This document shows, in pieces, positions 1 through 9,351 of a stretch of 64,000 nucleotides of DNA (position 1 is the first letter of the stretch; the number at the start of each line of letters is the position of its first letter). The notes beneath the pieces are model-generated. The model worked only from the letters and a program-made list of their open reading frames with translations, did no database searches and was not told the origin of the DNA. The stretch covers positions 124,001 through 188,000 of the forward strand of contig NZ_JARGNB010000009.1 of assembly GCF_030167915.1 (NCBI RefSeq). The letters are read 5' to 3'. The stretch is from Aquabacterium humicola (GTDB lineage: Bacteria; Pseudomonadota; Gammaproteobacteria; Burkholderiales; Burkholderiaceae_C). Both the position numbers and the translations under genes were made by a program.

Positions 1-1167
1 GCGCTGCAGCACCGCGTCGATCGAGATGTCGTGCTCGGCCAGGATGGTCGTGATGCGCGACAGCACGCCGGTCTGGTCGGCGACCTGCAGGCGCAGGTAG
101 AACGACGTGATCACCTGCGCGATGGGCAGGATCGGCGTGTCGTGCAACTCGTCGGGCTGGAAGGCCAGGTGCGGCACGCGGTGGTCGGGGTCGGCGGTGT
201 GCAGGCGGGTGATGTCGACCAGGTCGGCGACGACGGCCGACGCGGTCGGCTCGGCGCCGGCGCCCTTGCCGTAGTACAGCGTCGTGCCTACGGCATCGCC
301 CTGCACCACCACCGCGTTCATCGCACCCTCGACGTTGGCGATCAGGCGCTTGGCCGGCACCAGCGTCGGGTGAACGCGCAGCTCGATGCCACCGACATCG
401 TCTCGGCGCTTCGTGATGCCCAGCAGCTTGATGCGGTAGCCCAACTGCTCGGCATAACGGATGTCCGCGGCCTGCAGCTTCGTGATGCCCTCGACGTGGG
501 CCTTGTCGAACTGCACCGGCACGCCGAAGGCGATGGCGCTCATGATCGTCGCCTTGTGCGCGGCGTCGACGCCTTCGATGTCGAAGGTCGGGTCGGCCTC
601 GGCGTAGCCCAGGCGCTGCGCCTCCTTCAGCACGACGCCGAAGTCCAGGCCCTTGTCGCGCATCTCGGACAGGATGAAGTTCGTCGTGCCGTTGATGATG
701 CCGGCGATCCACTCGATGCGGTTCGCCGTCAGGCCCTCGCGCAGCGCCTTGATGATCGGGATGCCGCCGGCCACCGCGGCCTCGAAGGCCACCATCACGC
801 CCTTGTCGCGCGCGGCGGCGAAGATCTCGGTGCCGTGCACCGCCAGCAGCGCCTTGTTGGCGGTGACGACATGCTTGCCGGCGGCGATGGCTTCCATCAC
901 CAGCGTCTTCGCGATGCCGTAGCCGCCGATCAGCTCGATCACGATGTCGATCGCCGGGTTGGCGATCACCGCGCGGGCATCGGACACCACCTCGACGCCG
1001 TCGCCGACGATGGACTTCGCGCGCGCGGTGTCGAGGTCGGCCACCATCGTGATCTCGATGCCCCGGCCGGCGCGCCGGCGAATCTCCGCCTGGTTGCGCG
1101 TGAGCACCTTGAAGGTGCCGGAGCCGACGGTACCGATGCCGAGCAGGCCGACCTGGATGGGTTTCAT
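1..1167 (-). CDS. hom: homoserine dehydrogenase, C-terminus cut by window edge
   Basis: Catalyses the NAD(P)H-dependent reduction of aspartate semialdehyde to homoserine, the branch point to threonine and methionine, in the cytosol. The N-terminus reads MKPIQVGLLGIGTVGSG, a Rossmann dinucleotide-binding glycine motif. About 389 residues lie in the window; betaproteobacterial enzymes are usually near 430-440, so part of the C-terminal ACT regulatory domain lies beyond base 1. The start ATG at 1167 follows a purine-rich GAGAGAAC stretch. It lies 50 bases downstream of the aminotransferase gene on the same strand, a common Burkholderiales order in which thrC usually follows. Identification is firm; only the end is unseen. 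Confidence 0.95.
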   Translation of the reverse strand, partial: MKPIQVGLLGIGTVGSGTFKVLTRNQAEIRRRAGRGIEITMVADLDTARAKSIVGDGVEVVSDARAVIANPAIDIVIELIGGYGIAKTLVMEAIAAGKHVVTANKALLAVHGTEIFAAARDKGVMVAFEAAVAGGIPIIKALREGLTANRIEWIAGIINGTTNFILSEMRDKGLDFGVVLKEAQRLGYAEADPTFDIEGVDAAHKATIMSAIAFGVPVQFDKAHVEGITKLQAADIRYAEQLGYRIKLLGITKRRDDVGGIELRVHPTLVPAKRLIANVEGAMNAVVVQGDAVGTTLYYGKGAGAEPTASAVVADLVDITRLHTADPDHRVPHLAFQPDELHDTPILPIAQVITSFYLRLQVADQTGVLSRITTILAEHDISIDAVLQR

Positions 1168-1217
1168 TGCGTTCTCTCTCACTCTCGCTGCGAAGGGCGC
1201 GCTGGTTCCGAACGCCG

Positions 1218-2444
1218 TCAGACGGCGTGGCGTTTGCGGTAGTGCGCCAGGAAACGGTCGATGCGGCCGATCGCCTCGGCCAGATCATCGGAATTGGGCA
1301 GGAACACCAGGCGGAAGTGGTCCGGGTGGATCCAGTTGAAGCCGGTGCCCTGCACGATCAGCACCTTCTCCTCGTCGAGCAGCTCGTAGGCGAACTGCTG
1401 GTCGTCGGTGATCGGGTACAGCTTCGGGTCGAGCCGGGGGAACATGTACAGCGCGGCCTTGGGCTTGACGACGCTGACGCCCGGGATCTGCGTCAGCAGG
1501 TTGTAGGCGAGGTCGCGCTGGCGGCAGAGCCGGCCGCTGGGCGCGACGAGGTCCTTGATGCTCTGGTAGCCGCCGAGCGCCGTCTGGATCGCCAGCTGCC
1601 CCGGCGTGTTCGAGCACAGGCGCATCGAGGACAGCATGTTCAGCCCCTCGATGTAGTCGCGGGCGTGGCGCTTGTCGCCGGAGACGATCATCCAGCCGGC
1701 GCGGTAGCCGCAGGAGCGGTAGTTCTTCGACAGCCCGTTGAAGGTGATGAACAGCACGTCGTCCGCGAGCGACGCGATGCTGGTGTGCGTTTCGCCGTCG
1801 TACAGCGTCTTGTCGTAGATCTCGTCGGCAAAGACGATCAGCTGGTGCTGGCGGGCGATCTCGACGATCTGCTGCAGCAGCTCGGTCGGGTACAGCGCGC
1901 CGGTCGGGTTGTTCGGGTTGATGACCACGATGCCCTTCGTATTGGGCGTGATCTTCTTGCGGATGTCGTCGAGGTCGGGCAGCCAGCCGGCGCCTTCGTC
2001 GCACAGGTAGTGCACCGGCCGGCCGCCGGACAGCGACACCGACGCCGTCCACAGCGGGTAGTCGGGCGCCGGCACCAGGATCTCGTCGCCGTTGTCGAGC
2101 AGCGCGTTCAGGCTCATCGTGATGAGCTCGGAGGCGCCGTTGCCGAGGTAGACGTCGTCGACGGTGACGCCGGCGATGTGCTTTTCCTGCGAGTAGTGCA
2201 CCACCGACTTGCGCGGCGCGAAGAGGCCCTTGCTATCGGTGTAGCCGGCCGCATGTGGCAGGTTCCGGATCATGTCCTGCACGATCTCGTCCGGCGGCTC
2301 CAGGCCGAACGCGGCGATGTTGCCGATGTTCAGCTTGATGATCTTCTGGCCCTCTTCTTCCATCTCGCGGGCCTTGTCGAGCACGGGCCCGCGGATGTCG
2401 TAGCAGACGCTGGCGAGCTTGCTGGACTTGGTGATCGGCTTCAA
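1218..2444 (-). CDS. alaA: AlaA-type pyridoxal-phosphate aminotransferase
   Basis: Fold-type I aminotransferase, most like AlaA (glutamate-pyruvate aminotransferase) of alanine synthesis. Family marks are the N-terminal CYDIRGPVL, the NPNNPTGALY loop, the FADEIYD aspartate that contacts the PLP ring nitrogen, and NGLSKNYRSCGYRAGW, where the lysine forms the Schiff base. Length of about 408 residues is normal. I prefer TTG at 2444 because GGAG sits 8 bases upstream and relatives start MKPI; a GTG at 2453 overlaps that ribosome site and would add three residues. It probably forms an operon with hom. Substrate specificity (alanine versus another amino acid) is inferred from family similarity. 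Confidence 0.9.
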   Translation of the reverse strand: MKPITKSSKLASVCYDIRGPVLDKAREMEEEGQKIIKLNIGNIAAFGLEPPDEIVQDMIRNLPHAAGYTDSKGLFAPRKSVVHYSQEKHIAGVTVDDVYLGNGASELITMSLNALLDNGDEILVPAPDYPLWTASVSLSGGRPVHYLCDEGAGWLPDLDDIRKKITPNTKGIVVINPNNPTGALYPTELLQQIVEIARQHQLIVFADEIYDKTLYDGETHTSIASLADDVLFITFNGLSKNYRSCGYRAGWMIVSGDKRHARDYIEGLNMLSSMRLCSNTPGQLAIQTALGGYQSIKDLVAPSGRLCRQRDLAYNLLTQIPGVSVVKPKAALYMFPRLDPKLYPITDDQQFAYELLDEEKVLIVQGTGFNWIHPDHFRLVFLPNSDDLAEAIGRIDRFLAHYRKRHAV

Positions 2445-2539
2445 CGTCGGCACTCCTGCGGGCGCTTGCTGCGCTGCAAAAACTACAATTTTATCCGTGC
2501 GAACCCGGCCTCCCGGCCACCGACCTTCACCATCCGTCG

Positions 2540-2938
2540 ATGAAATTCCAGCCCGACAGCCTGGCCGGCACCAACACCATCACCCGCCACGCCCCCGGCG
2601 AGCTGTGGGTCGGCAACAACCGCTTCGACCGCAGCATGCTGGTGCCCTGGGTCGGCACGGTGCAGCCCTGGGAGCCGTCGAGCATCGAGGAGCTCGAGCC
2701 GCGGCACTTCGAGGCGCTGCTGGACCTGAAGCCGGAGCTGGTGATCTTCGGCTCGGGCCCGCGCATCCGCTTCGTGTCCCCGGCGCTGCACCGGGCACTG
2801 ATCGACCGGCGCATCGGCGTCGAGACCATGGACACCGCCGCCGCCTGCCGTACCTACAACGTGCTGGTCGCGGAGGGCCGATCGGCCGTCGCGGCGCTGC
2901 TTCTGCCGCCTGTTCCGGCGACGGTGCGCGGGGCCTGA
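2540..2938 (+). CDS. Mth938-like domain protein (DUF498 type)
   Basis: A 132-residue single-domain protein of the Mth938/Xcc1710 fold. Family marks include the FDRSMLVP segment, the LKPELVIFGSG strand-turn near residues 65-75 and the late GVETMDTAAACRTYNVL segment, where relatives carry a similar T-x-A-CRTYN motif. The biochemical role is not established for this family; relatives are found in bacteria and in mitochondrial complex I assembly (NDUFAF3). It is transcribed divergently from alaA across about 95 bases that contain a TACAAT element at 2484-2489. No signal peptide or membrane segment is visible. The family call is firm and the function is unknown. Confidence 0.85.
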   Translation: MKFQPDSLAGTNTITRHAPGELWVGNNRFDRSMLVPWVGTVQPWEPSSIEELEPRHFEALLDLKPELVIFGSGPRIRFVSPALHRALIDRRIGVETMDTAAACRTYNVLVAEGRSAVAALLLPPVPATVRGA

Positions 2939-2983
2939 GGGATTCCCTAGCCCATCCGCGGCAAGAGCTTCATTGCCGAACTT

Positions 2984-2989
2984 TATAAT
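2984..2989 (+). promoter_or_regulatory. -10 box of the bcp promoter
   Basis: A perfect TATAAT lies 46 bases after the Mth938-like stop and about 97 bases before the bcp ATG. No clear -35 hexamer is visible. It implies a leader of roughly 90 bases for bcp. Confidence 0.5.
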
Positions 2990-3085
2990 CACGGGCTAAG
3001 CCCCCACCTACCCGATGCCGCCTGGTGGCCCGGGTTTATTCCGTGCCGTGACGGGGGCGCAACGACAGAACTCCCCTCATCGCAC

Positions 3086-3562
3086 ATGACGCCTGTCCTC
3101 AACAAAGCCCTGCCCGATTTCGAGGCGCAAGCCACCAGCAGCGTGAAATTCACGCCGCAGGCCTTCGCCGGCCAAGCGATCGTGCTGTACTTCTACCCGA
3201 AGGACCACACGCCCGGCTGCACGACCGAGGCGATGCAGTTCCGCGACAAGCACAAGGACTTCCAGAAGGCGGGTGCGGTCGTCTTCGGCGTCTCGCGCGA
3301 CAACATGGCCTCGCACGAGAAGTTCCGCCAGAACCTGGAACTGCCGTTCGAGCTGATCGCCGACACCGAAGAGAAGCTTTGCCACATGTTCGGCGTGGTC
3401 AAGAACAAGATCATGTACGGCAAGAAGGTCAAGGGCATCGAGCGCAGCACCTTCCTGATCGACGGCACCGGCGTGCTGCGGGCCGAATGGCGCGGCATCA
3501 AGGTCGCGGGCCACGTCGACGAGGTGCTCAAGGCCGTCAAGGACCTCAAGAAGGCCGCCTGA
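3086..3562 (+). CDS. bcp: peroxiredoxin, Bcp/PrxQ family
   Basis: Thiol peroxidase that reduces hydrogen peroxide and organic hydroperoxides, with electrons from thioredoxin. The peroxidatic cysteine is C45 in HTPGCTTEAM, with the upstream FYPKDHTPGCT signature. In the E. coli-type enzyme the resolving cysteine lies five residues later; here that position (50) is methionine. A second cysteine is C99 in EKLCHMF. The enzyme is therefore either 1-Cys or resolves through C99. Length of 158 residues is typical. It is preceded by its own TATAAT and followed by a strong hairpin at 3681-3710. Confidence 0.93.
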   Translation: MTPVLNKALPDFEAQATSSVKFTPQAFAGQAIVLYFYPKDHTPGCTTEAMQFRDKHKDFQKAGAVVFGVSRDNMASHEKFRQNLELPFELIADTEEKLCHMFGVVKNKIMYGKKVKGIERSTFLIDGTGVLRAEWRGIKVAGHVDEVLKAVKDLKKAA

Positions 3563-3680
3563 GCCCGGGGCGGCCCCTGCACGAGCGATCTGTCACAGCC
3601 CCGTACCGGAGCCGCGCGACCGCTTGTGCATAATCGATCCATGCCCGTGAGTCGCCCATCGCGTTTCACCGCTTCAGCGA

Positions 3681-3710
3681 AAGCCGCACAGTCGACTGTG
3701 CGGCTTTTTT
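3681..3710 (+). terminator. intrinsic terminator between bcp and phoH
   Basis: A perfect 26-base palindrome (11-base arms around TCGA, 3681-3706) runs into a T tract ending at 3710. It ends bcp transcription, or a short transcript starting near a CATAAT element at 3629-3634. It lies 28 bases before the phoH ATG, so phoH must be read through it or use a promoter within this gap. Confidence 0.85.
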
Positions 3711-3737
3711 GTTTGTCCAGCCGCCCCTGAAAGCTCC

Positions 3738-5408
3738 ATGCCGCTACCCAAGCCGCCTGCCACCAAAGCCGCGTTGCTGACCCCCGCCGACTTCGAATCC
3801 CAGGCCGCGCCCCGGACCGACAAGAAAAGCCTGAAACCCACCGCCGCCGCGGCCGAGCCCGCGGCGGCGTCGCTGGACCTGTACGACGGTGCGGCACCGG
3901 TAGCCGCACCGACGGCCAAGTCGAGCAAGCCCGCGCCCGCCGCCGGCAACATGCCGGTCAAGGCGCCGACCCTGGCGGCCGCGACCAAGCCGCGCCCGCG
4001 CCGGGTGCACCGTGAAGGCCCGCCGAAGCTCTTCGTGCTCGACACCAACGTGCTGATGCACGACCCGATGAGCCTGTTTCGCTTCGAGGAGCACGACGTC
4101 TTCCTGCCGATGATCACGCTGGAGGAGCTCGACGGCCACAAGAAGGGCATGAGCGAAGTCGCGCGCAATGCGCGCCAGGTCAGCCGCGAGCTCGACGGGC
4201 TGGCCGGCGGCGAAGGCAAGCTCGATCCGAAGGAAGGCATCGCGCTGGCCAAGACCGGCCACAAGGATGCCGGCGGCAGGCTCTTCTTCCAGACCCAGCT
4301 GCTGGAGATCAAGCTGCCGGCCGGCCTGCCGCAGGGCAAGGCGGACAACCAGATCCTCGGCGTCGTGCAGTCGCTGCGCGACCAGCACCCGGGGCGCGAC
4401 GTGGTGCTGGTGTCCAAGGACATCAACATGCGCGTGAAGGCGCGCGCACTCGGGCTGCCAGCCGAGGACTATTTCAACGACAAGGTCCTCGAGGACGGCG
4501 ACCTGCTCTACACCGGCGTGATGCCGCTGCCCGGCGACTTCTGGGAGCGCCACGGCAAGACGATGGAGAGCTGGCAGCAAGGCGGCCAGACCTTCTACCG
4601 CATCAGCGGCCCGCTGGTGCCGGCGCTGATGGTCAACCAGTTCGTCTACCTCGAGTCGCCCGGCGCCTCGGCGCTGTACGCGCGGGTCACCGAGATCACC
4701 GGCAAGACCGCGGTGCTGAAGACGCTGAAGGACTACACCCACGCGAAGAACTCGGTGTGGGGCGTGACCGCGCGCAACCGCGAGCAGAACTTCGCCCTGA
4801 ACCTGCTGATGGACGCCGAATGCGACTTCGTGTCGCTGACCGGCACCGCCGGCACCGGCAAGACGCTGATGACACTGGCCGCCGGCCTGTCGCAGGTGCT
4901 CGACGAGCGCCGCTACACCGAGATCATCGTCACCCGGGTCACCGTGCCGGTGGGTGAAGACATCGGCTTCCTGCCCGGCACCGAGGAAGAGAAGATGGGC
5001 CCGTGGATGGGCGCGCTCGACGACAACCTCGAGGTGCTGGCCCGCGGCGACGGCTCCGCCGGCGAATGGGGCCGCGCGGCGACGCAGGACCTGGTGCGCT
5101 CGAAGATCAAGATCAAGAGCCTGAACTTCATGCGCGGGCGCACCTTCCTGAACAAGTTCGTGATCATCGACGAGGCGCAGAACCTGACGCCCAAGCAGAT
5201 GAAGACGCTGATCACCCGCGCCGGCCCGGGCACCAAGATCGTCTGCCTGGGCAACCTGGCGCAGATCGACACGCCCTACCTCACCGAAGGCAGCTCGGGC
5301 CTGACATTCGCGGTCGACCGCTTCAAGGGCTGGCCGCATTCCGGCCACATCATGCTGGCGCGCGGCGAACGCTCGCGGCTGGCGGACTTCGCCTCCGAAG
5401 TCCTGTAA
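3738..5408 (+). CDS. PIN domain - PhoH ATPase fusion (PhoH2/YlaK type)
   Basis: Predicted RNA-directed ATPase/nuclease. A low-complexity Ala/Pro/Lys-rich stretch fills residues 1-90. A PIN ribonuclease domain follows at about 95-240 (LDTNVLMHD with D102 as a metal-binding acid), then a PhoH P-loop domain to residue 556. The Walker A motif GTAGTGKT is at 369-376, and the Walker B motif with IIDEAQN is near residue 478. PIN-PhoH fusions are known as PhoH2 proteins with RNA helicase and RNase activity in some actinobacteria; that activity is not shown here. The gene stands alone between two hairpins. Confidence 0.92.
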   Translation: MPLPKPPATKAALLTPADFESQAAPRTDKKSLKPTAAAAEPAAASLDLYDGAAPVAAPTAKSSKPAPAAGNMPVKAPTLAAATKPRPRRVHREGPPKLFVLDTNVLMHDPMSLFRFEEHDVFLPMITLEELDGHKKGMSEVARNARQVSRELDGLAGGEGKLDPKEGIALAKTGHKDAGGRLFFQTQLLEIKLPAGLPQGKADNQILGVVQSLRDQHPGRDVVLVSKDINMRVKARALGLPAEDYFNDKVLEDGDLLYTGVMPLPGDFWERHGKTMESWQQGGQTFYRISGPLVPALMVNQFVYLESPGASALYARVTEITGKTAVLKTLKDYTHAKNSVWGVTARNREQNFALNLLMDAECDFVSLTGTAGTGKTLMTLAAGLSQVLDERRYTEIIVTRVTVPVGEDIGFLPGTEEEKMGPWMGALDDNLEVLARGDGSAGEWGRAATQDLVRSKIKIKSLNFMRGRTFLNKFVIIDEAQNLTPKQMKTLITRAGPGTKIVCLGNLAQIDTPYLTEGSSGLTFAVDRFKGWPHSGHIMLARGERSRLADFASEVL

Positions 5409-5424
5409 GCCCGCCGGAAAGACG

Positions 5425-5452
5425 AACGGCCGCGGGCACCCCGCGGCCGTTT
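5425..5452. terminator. bidirectional hairpin between phoH and the M3 peptidase gene
   Basis: Twelve-base perfect arms (5425-5436 and 5440-5451) around a CAC loop separate two convergent genes. The T-rich tails are weak on both sides, so termination is likely but may be partial. Confidence 0.7.
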
Positions 5453-5465
5453 CGCTTTCAGCGTG

Positions 5466-7466
5466 TCACTTCTTCAGGTCTTCGAAGAAGGCCTTCGAGT
5501 TGAACTCGCGTCCGAGGAAGTCCTTGACGATCGCCGCCGGCGGCCGCTGGCTGCCATTGGCCAGCACGATGTCGCGGTAGCGGCGACCGACCGTCGGATC
5601 GAGACGCTTGCCGCCATCGAACGCGGTGCGCATGTCCATCGCGACGACCAGGCTCCACAGGTAGCCGTAGTAGCCGGCCGAGTAGTTGGTGGCGATGTGG
5701 CTGAAGCCGGCCGGGAACATCGTGCCGCGCACATGGCCCAGCGGCGTCGCGCCTTCCATCTGCGCCCACAGCGCCATCGGATCGCGCGGCTCGCCGCTGT
5801 ACAGCGCCAGGTCGTAGCTGGCGTACAGGTGCTGGCGGCTCTGCTGCACGCCCTTGCCGTACTCGCGCGCGGCCTTGGCCTGCTCGATCATCCTGTCCGG
5901 CACCGGCTTGCAGCTCGGGCAGACCTGGCCGAAGAGCTTCAGCACCTGCTTGTCGTAGACCCAGTCCTCCAGCATCTGCGACGGCGCCTCGACGAAGTCG
6001 CGCTTGGTGCTGGTGCCCGCCTGCTGGGCCCAGCGCGTCGCCGACAGGTTGTTGTGCACCGAGTGGCCGAGCTCGTGCAGCAGCGTCTCGAGCTCGTCCA
6101 GTGTCAGGCCCTGCCGGTCGAAGTTGACGACCAGCGCCGCCTGCGGGGTGCGCTGTGTCGCGGTCGAGCCGTTGCGCACGCTCCAGACCGCGGCATGGTT
6201 GTACTTGCCCTCGCGTGGGTAGAGGTCGATCCACAGCGTGGCCAGCGGCTTGTTCGTCTTCGCGTCGACGACGCGCCAGGTCTGCGCCTCCGGGTGCCAC
6301 AGGGTCACGCCCGGCACGCGCTCGTAGCGCACGCCCATCAGCGTCTCGATCAGGCGGAAGCAGAACAGCAGGCTTTCCTGCGGCGGGAAGTACTGCCGGA
6401 AGGCTTCCTGGTCGACCTGGAAGCGCGCCTTGCGCTGGCGCTCGGTGTAGAACGGAATGTCCCAGCGCTCGACCTTCACGCTGTCGAGCGGCTGCCCGAG
6501 GTGCTCGGCCTTGGCCTTGCGCAGCTCGTCGATCTCGCGGCGCTCGCGCTCCTCGACCGCCGCCTTGACGTCGGCCAGGAAGGCCTGCGCCTTCGTCACG
6601 CTCTCGGCCATGCGCCGGCGCACGACGAAGTCCGCCCAGCTCGCGGCACCGAACAGCGAGGCGTACTCCTTGCGCAGCTTCGTGATCTCGGCCAGCACCT
6701 TCAGGTTCGCTTCGCCGCCTTCGTTGGTCTTCGCGCGCCACATGCGCTCGCGCGTCGCACCGCTGTCGGCCAGCTGCAGCACCGGACCGTAGGTCGGGTA
6801 GTCGACACCCAGCAGCAGGCGGCCTTCGGCGTCCCGCTTGGCGTTCTTCCACACCGACTCCGGCACGCCCTTCAGCTCGGCTTCGGTCAGAGGCACCTGC
6901 ACGCCCGCGTCGCGCACGTTGCGGTCGAATTCGATGCCGAGCGCCGCGATGCGGTCGTTCAGCGCCTTCGCGCGTTCGCGCTGCTGCGGCGGCAGCGCGA
7001 CGCCGGCGTCCTCGAAACCTTCGAGTGTGGTCTTCAGCAGCTCGCGGTCGATCGCATCGCGCGGCTTGGCTTTCTTCGCTGCCTTGAACAGCTGCTCGTT
7101 CTGGCCCAGCGAGGACTGGAACTCGGTCCAGCGCTGCTCGCAGGCCTCCGACGCGTCGCGCACCGACTTGTCCGGATGCACCGCGGACAGGAACTGCAGC
7201 GGGTAGCCCAGGTCCTCGAGCTGCGCATTGAAGCGGTCGTAGGCGGCCAGCCAGCGGGCGTCGACCGGACGGGCTTCGAGCTGCTTCAGCGCGGCGGTCG
7301 CGGTGTCGAGCCCGCGGTCGCAGGCGGCCTTGAGGTCGGCGGCCGCCGCGAAGCTGGGGAAGGCCGGGCCGGGCGCCTGGACATCGGCGGCACCGGCGGT
7401 GGCGGCGCCAGCCAGCAGCGCGGCGGCCAGCGCCAGCGCGTGGCGAGCGGAATGGGAGGGATGCAT
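5466..7466 (-). CDS. secreted M3-family metallopeptidase
   Basis: Zinc oligopeptidase of the thimet/oligopeptidase A (M3) family. The catalytic motif is HELGHSVH, with both zinc histidines and the glutamate. I set the start at the ATG at 7466 because it opens a signal peptide (MHPSHSARH, then a long alanine/leucine stretch ending AGAADV); the longer open frame lacks one. That gives 666 residues, normal for M3 enzymes, and predicts export to the periplasm, unlike the cytosolic E. coli OpdA and Dcp. It follows the S8 peptidase gene by 31 bases on the same strand, so the two peptidases are probably co-expressed. Confidence 0.9.
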   Translation of the reverse strand: MHPSHSARHALALAAALLAGAATAGAADVQAPGPAFPSFAAAADLKAACDRGLDTATAALKQLEARPVDARWLAAYDRFNAQLEDLGYPLQFLSAVHPDKSVRDASEACEQRWTEFQSSLGQNEQLFKAAKKAKPRDAIDRELLKTTLEGFEDAGVALPPQQRERAKALNDRIAALGIEFDRNVRDAGVQVPLTEAELKGVPESVWKNAKRDAEGRLLLGVDYPTYGPVLQLADSGATRERMWRAKTNEGGEANLKVLAEITKLRKEYASLFGAASWADFVVRRRMAESVTKAQAFLADVKAAVEERERREIDELRKAKAEHLGQPLDSVKVERWDIPFYTERQRKARFQVDQEAFRQYFPPQESLLFCFRLIETLMGVRYERVPGVTLWHPEAQTWRVVDAKTNKPLATLWIDLYPREGKYNHAAVWSVRNGSTATQRTPQAALVVNFDRQGLTLDELETLLHELGHSVHNNLSATRWAQQAGTSTKRDFVEAPSQMLEDWVYDKQVLKLFGQVCPSCKPVPDRMIEQAKAAREYGKGVQQSRQHLYASYDLALYSGEPRDPMALWAQMEGATPLGHVRGTMFPAGFSHIATNYSAGYYGYLWSLVVAMDMRTAFDGGKRLDPTVGRRYRDIVLANGSQRPPAAIVKDFLGREFNSKAFFEDLKK

Positions 7467-7497
7467 CAAGACTCCTCTTCGTTGTCGTCGGCCGCGG

Positions 7498-9351
7498 TCA
7501 GGAGACCGCGGCCTGGGCGGCGGCAAGCGCCTTCTTCGGATGGACCAGGTTGCGGCGGCCATCGGCGCTGCGCTCGGCGGTGTCGACGATCAGCGTGATC
7601 AGCTCGGCCGGCTTCAGCTTCGGATTGACCACCAGCAGCTTGGTCGCCAGGTTCGCCACCTGCGGGGAGGCCATCGAGGTGCCCGACAGCGCGACGCGCT
7701 GGCCGCCCGGGAGATAGCTGTCGACCTGGTAGCCGTTGGCATGCACCTTCACCGTCGGGCCATAGCTGGTGAACGGCGCCTCGTCGCCGGCACGGTCCAC
7801 GGCCCCCACGGTCAGCAGGTTCGGCGCGACGATGTCGGCCGGCATGCTCTCGGCGAAGCTGGCGTCCTCGTTGTTGTTGCCGGCGGCGGTGACGAACAGG
7901 ATCTCCGGTGCGCTGGCGAAGGCCTTGACCAGCGCCGACTTGCCGATGTCGAAGTACTCGCGGGCGAGCGCCTTGCGCTCGTCCGGCGTCTTGCCGGTGC
8001 CGCAGCGCTCGAGGTCGCCGGCGATGTCGCCCACGCTGCCGCCCCAGCTGAGGTTGGCCACCCTCACGCCGCGCTGCCTGAACGCATCGACCGCCGCCTG
8101 CAGCGCCTTCGCGTCGCGTTCGGCCAGCTCACGCGTCGGGCACGGCTCGGGCTTCAGTGTGTGGCTGAACTCCAGCCGCCCGACCATCAGCCGCGCCTGC
8201 GGAATGCCTGCCAGCGCAATGCCGGCGACGTGCGTGCCGTGCTGGTAGTTGCCGGCGAGGCCGAGCTCCTCGATCGTCGCCTTGTACTGGTCGGCCGGCA
8301 TCGTCGACAGCAGCTGCTTGACCTGGCTCGCCTCGGCGCTGTCGATGTTCGAGCGCAGGTCGGACAGGCCCTTGCTGCGCGCCGTCATCTGCGGCAGCTT
8401 GGCCACCAGCGCCGGCGGGATCGGCATCAGTTCACCCTGCGCCGGCCGGGCGTACTTGTCGAACGCGATCAGCGCCGGCTTGCCGTCGGTGCCCAGCAGC
8501 AGCTGGCCGGGGAAGAGCCTGGTGTCGACGCCGGAATCCCACACCGCGACCGTCACGGTCTGCGTGGCGCCGGCCGGCAGCACGGCTTCGCGCGCGGCCC
8601 AGATGTCCGGCTTCTCGACCTTGTTCGCCGCCAGGTAGCGGCCGTAGGTGTCGATCAGCACCGTCTTCAGCGGCAGCAGGGTCAGCAGGTTCAGCCGCGA
8701 CGCGACGACGCCGGGCGCGAAGTCGCTGGACAGCGCGCCGTTCTGGTCGACGATCGGCTGCCAGACCTCGCGCGCGCGGCCCAGCATCAGCGCTTCCCCG
8801 ACCAGCTCGGCACTGGCCTTCGCGCCCTTGATGTCGTTCTCGATCACCGCATAGGGCATCGGCGTGATCTCGCGCCGGATCGCCTCGGCCACCGCCTGGC
8901 GCCACGGCTCGCTGCCGACCGGGTGCTGGCGTGCCGCCTGCGCCATGGCCTTCAGCCGCAGGCCTGACAGCAGCTTGTCGGCGGGCTTGTCCTGCAGCGC
9001 GCGCACCTCGTCGGCGCGCGCGATCGCGCGCTCGTACTGGCCGTCGAGGAAGTCCAGCGCGGCAAGCGTGGCGATCAGGTCGCGGCGCGTGCCCTTGTCG
9101 GCGATGTCGTAGTTCGCCAGCAGCGATTCGGTGTCGCGGCGCACCGCCGCCCCGAAGGGCGCGAAACGCTCGGCCGAACGCAGCAGGTCCTCGACCTTGC
9201 CGTCGATCCTGTAGGTGAAGCGCGGAACATCGGCCGCTTTCTCGATGCGCGGCTTCGTGCTCGTCGGTTGCGCCCAGCCGGTGACGGGCGAAACGGCGGC
9301 GAACGCCAGCACCAGCGCAGCAGCGGCGGGCGCGATGACTTGTCTATGCAT
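7498..9351 (-). CDS. secreted subtilisin-like S8 serine peptidase
   Basis: Exported serine protease. It has a signal peptide (MHRQVIAPAAAALVLAFAA, cleavage probably after GWAQ), a region of about 220 residues without a recognised domain, then the subtilase domain. The triad is visible: Asp in VAVWDSGVD, His in HGTHVAGIA and Ser in SGTSMASPQ, with the oxyanion Asn likely in TAAGNNNED. Length is 617 residues. The long N-terminal part could act as a propeptide or a targeting segment. It lies upstream of the M3 peptidase gene, suggesting joint processing of periplasmic or extracellular peptides. Natural substrates cannot be read from sequence. Confidence 0.9.
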   Translation of the reverse strand: MHRQVIAPAAAALVLAFAAVSPVTGWAQPTSTKPRIEKAADVPRFTYRIDGKVEDLLRSAERFAPFGAAVRRDTESLLANYDIADKGTRRDLIATLAALDFLDGQYERAIARADEVRALQDKPADKLLSGLRLKAMAQAARQHPVGSEPWRQAVAEAIRREITPMPYAVIENDIKGAKASAELVGEALMLGRAREVWQPIVDQNGALSSDFAPGVVASRLNLLTLLPLKTVLIDTYGRYLAANKVEKPDIWAAREAVLPAGATQTVTVAVWDSGVDTRLFPGQLLLGTDGKPALIAFDKYARPAQGELMPIPPALVAKLPQMTARSKGLSDLRSNIDSAEASQVKQLLSTMPADQYKATIEELGLAGNYQHGTHVAGIALAGIPQARLMVGRLEFSHTLKPEPCPTRELAERDAKALQAAVDAFRQRGVRVANLSWGGSVGDIAGDLERCGTGKTPDERKALAREYFDIGKSALVKAFASAPEILFVTAAGNNNEDASFAESMPADIVAPNLLTVGAVDRAGDEAPFTSYGPTVKVHANGYQVDSYLPGGQRVALSGTSMASPQVANLATKLLVVNPKLKPAELITLIVDTAERSADGRRNLVHPKKALAAAQAAVS

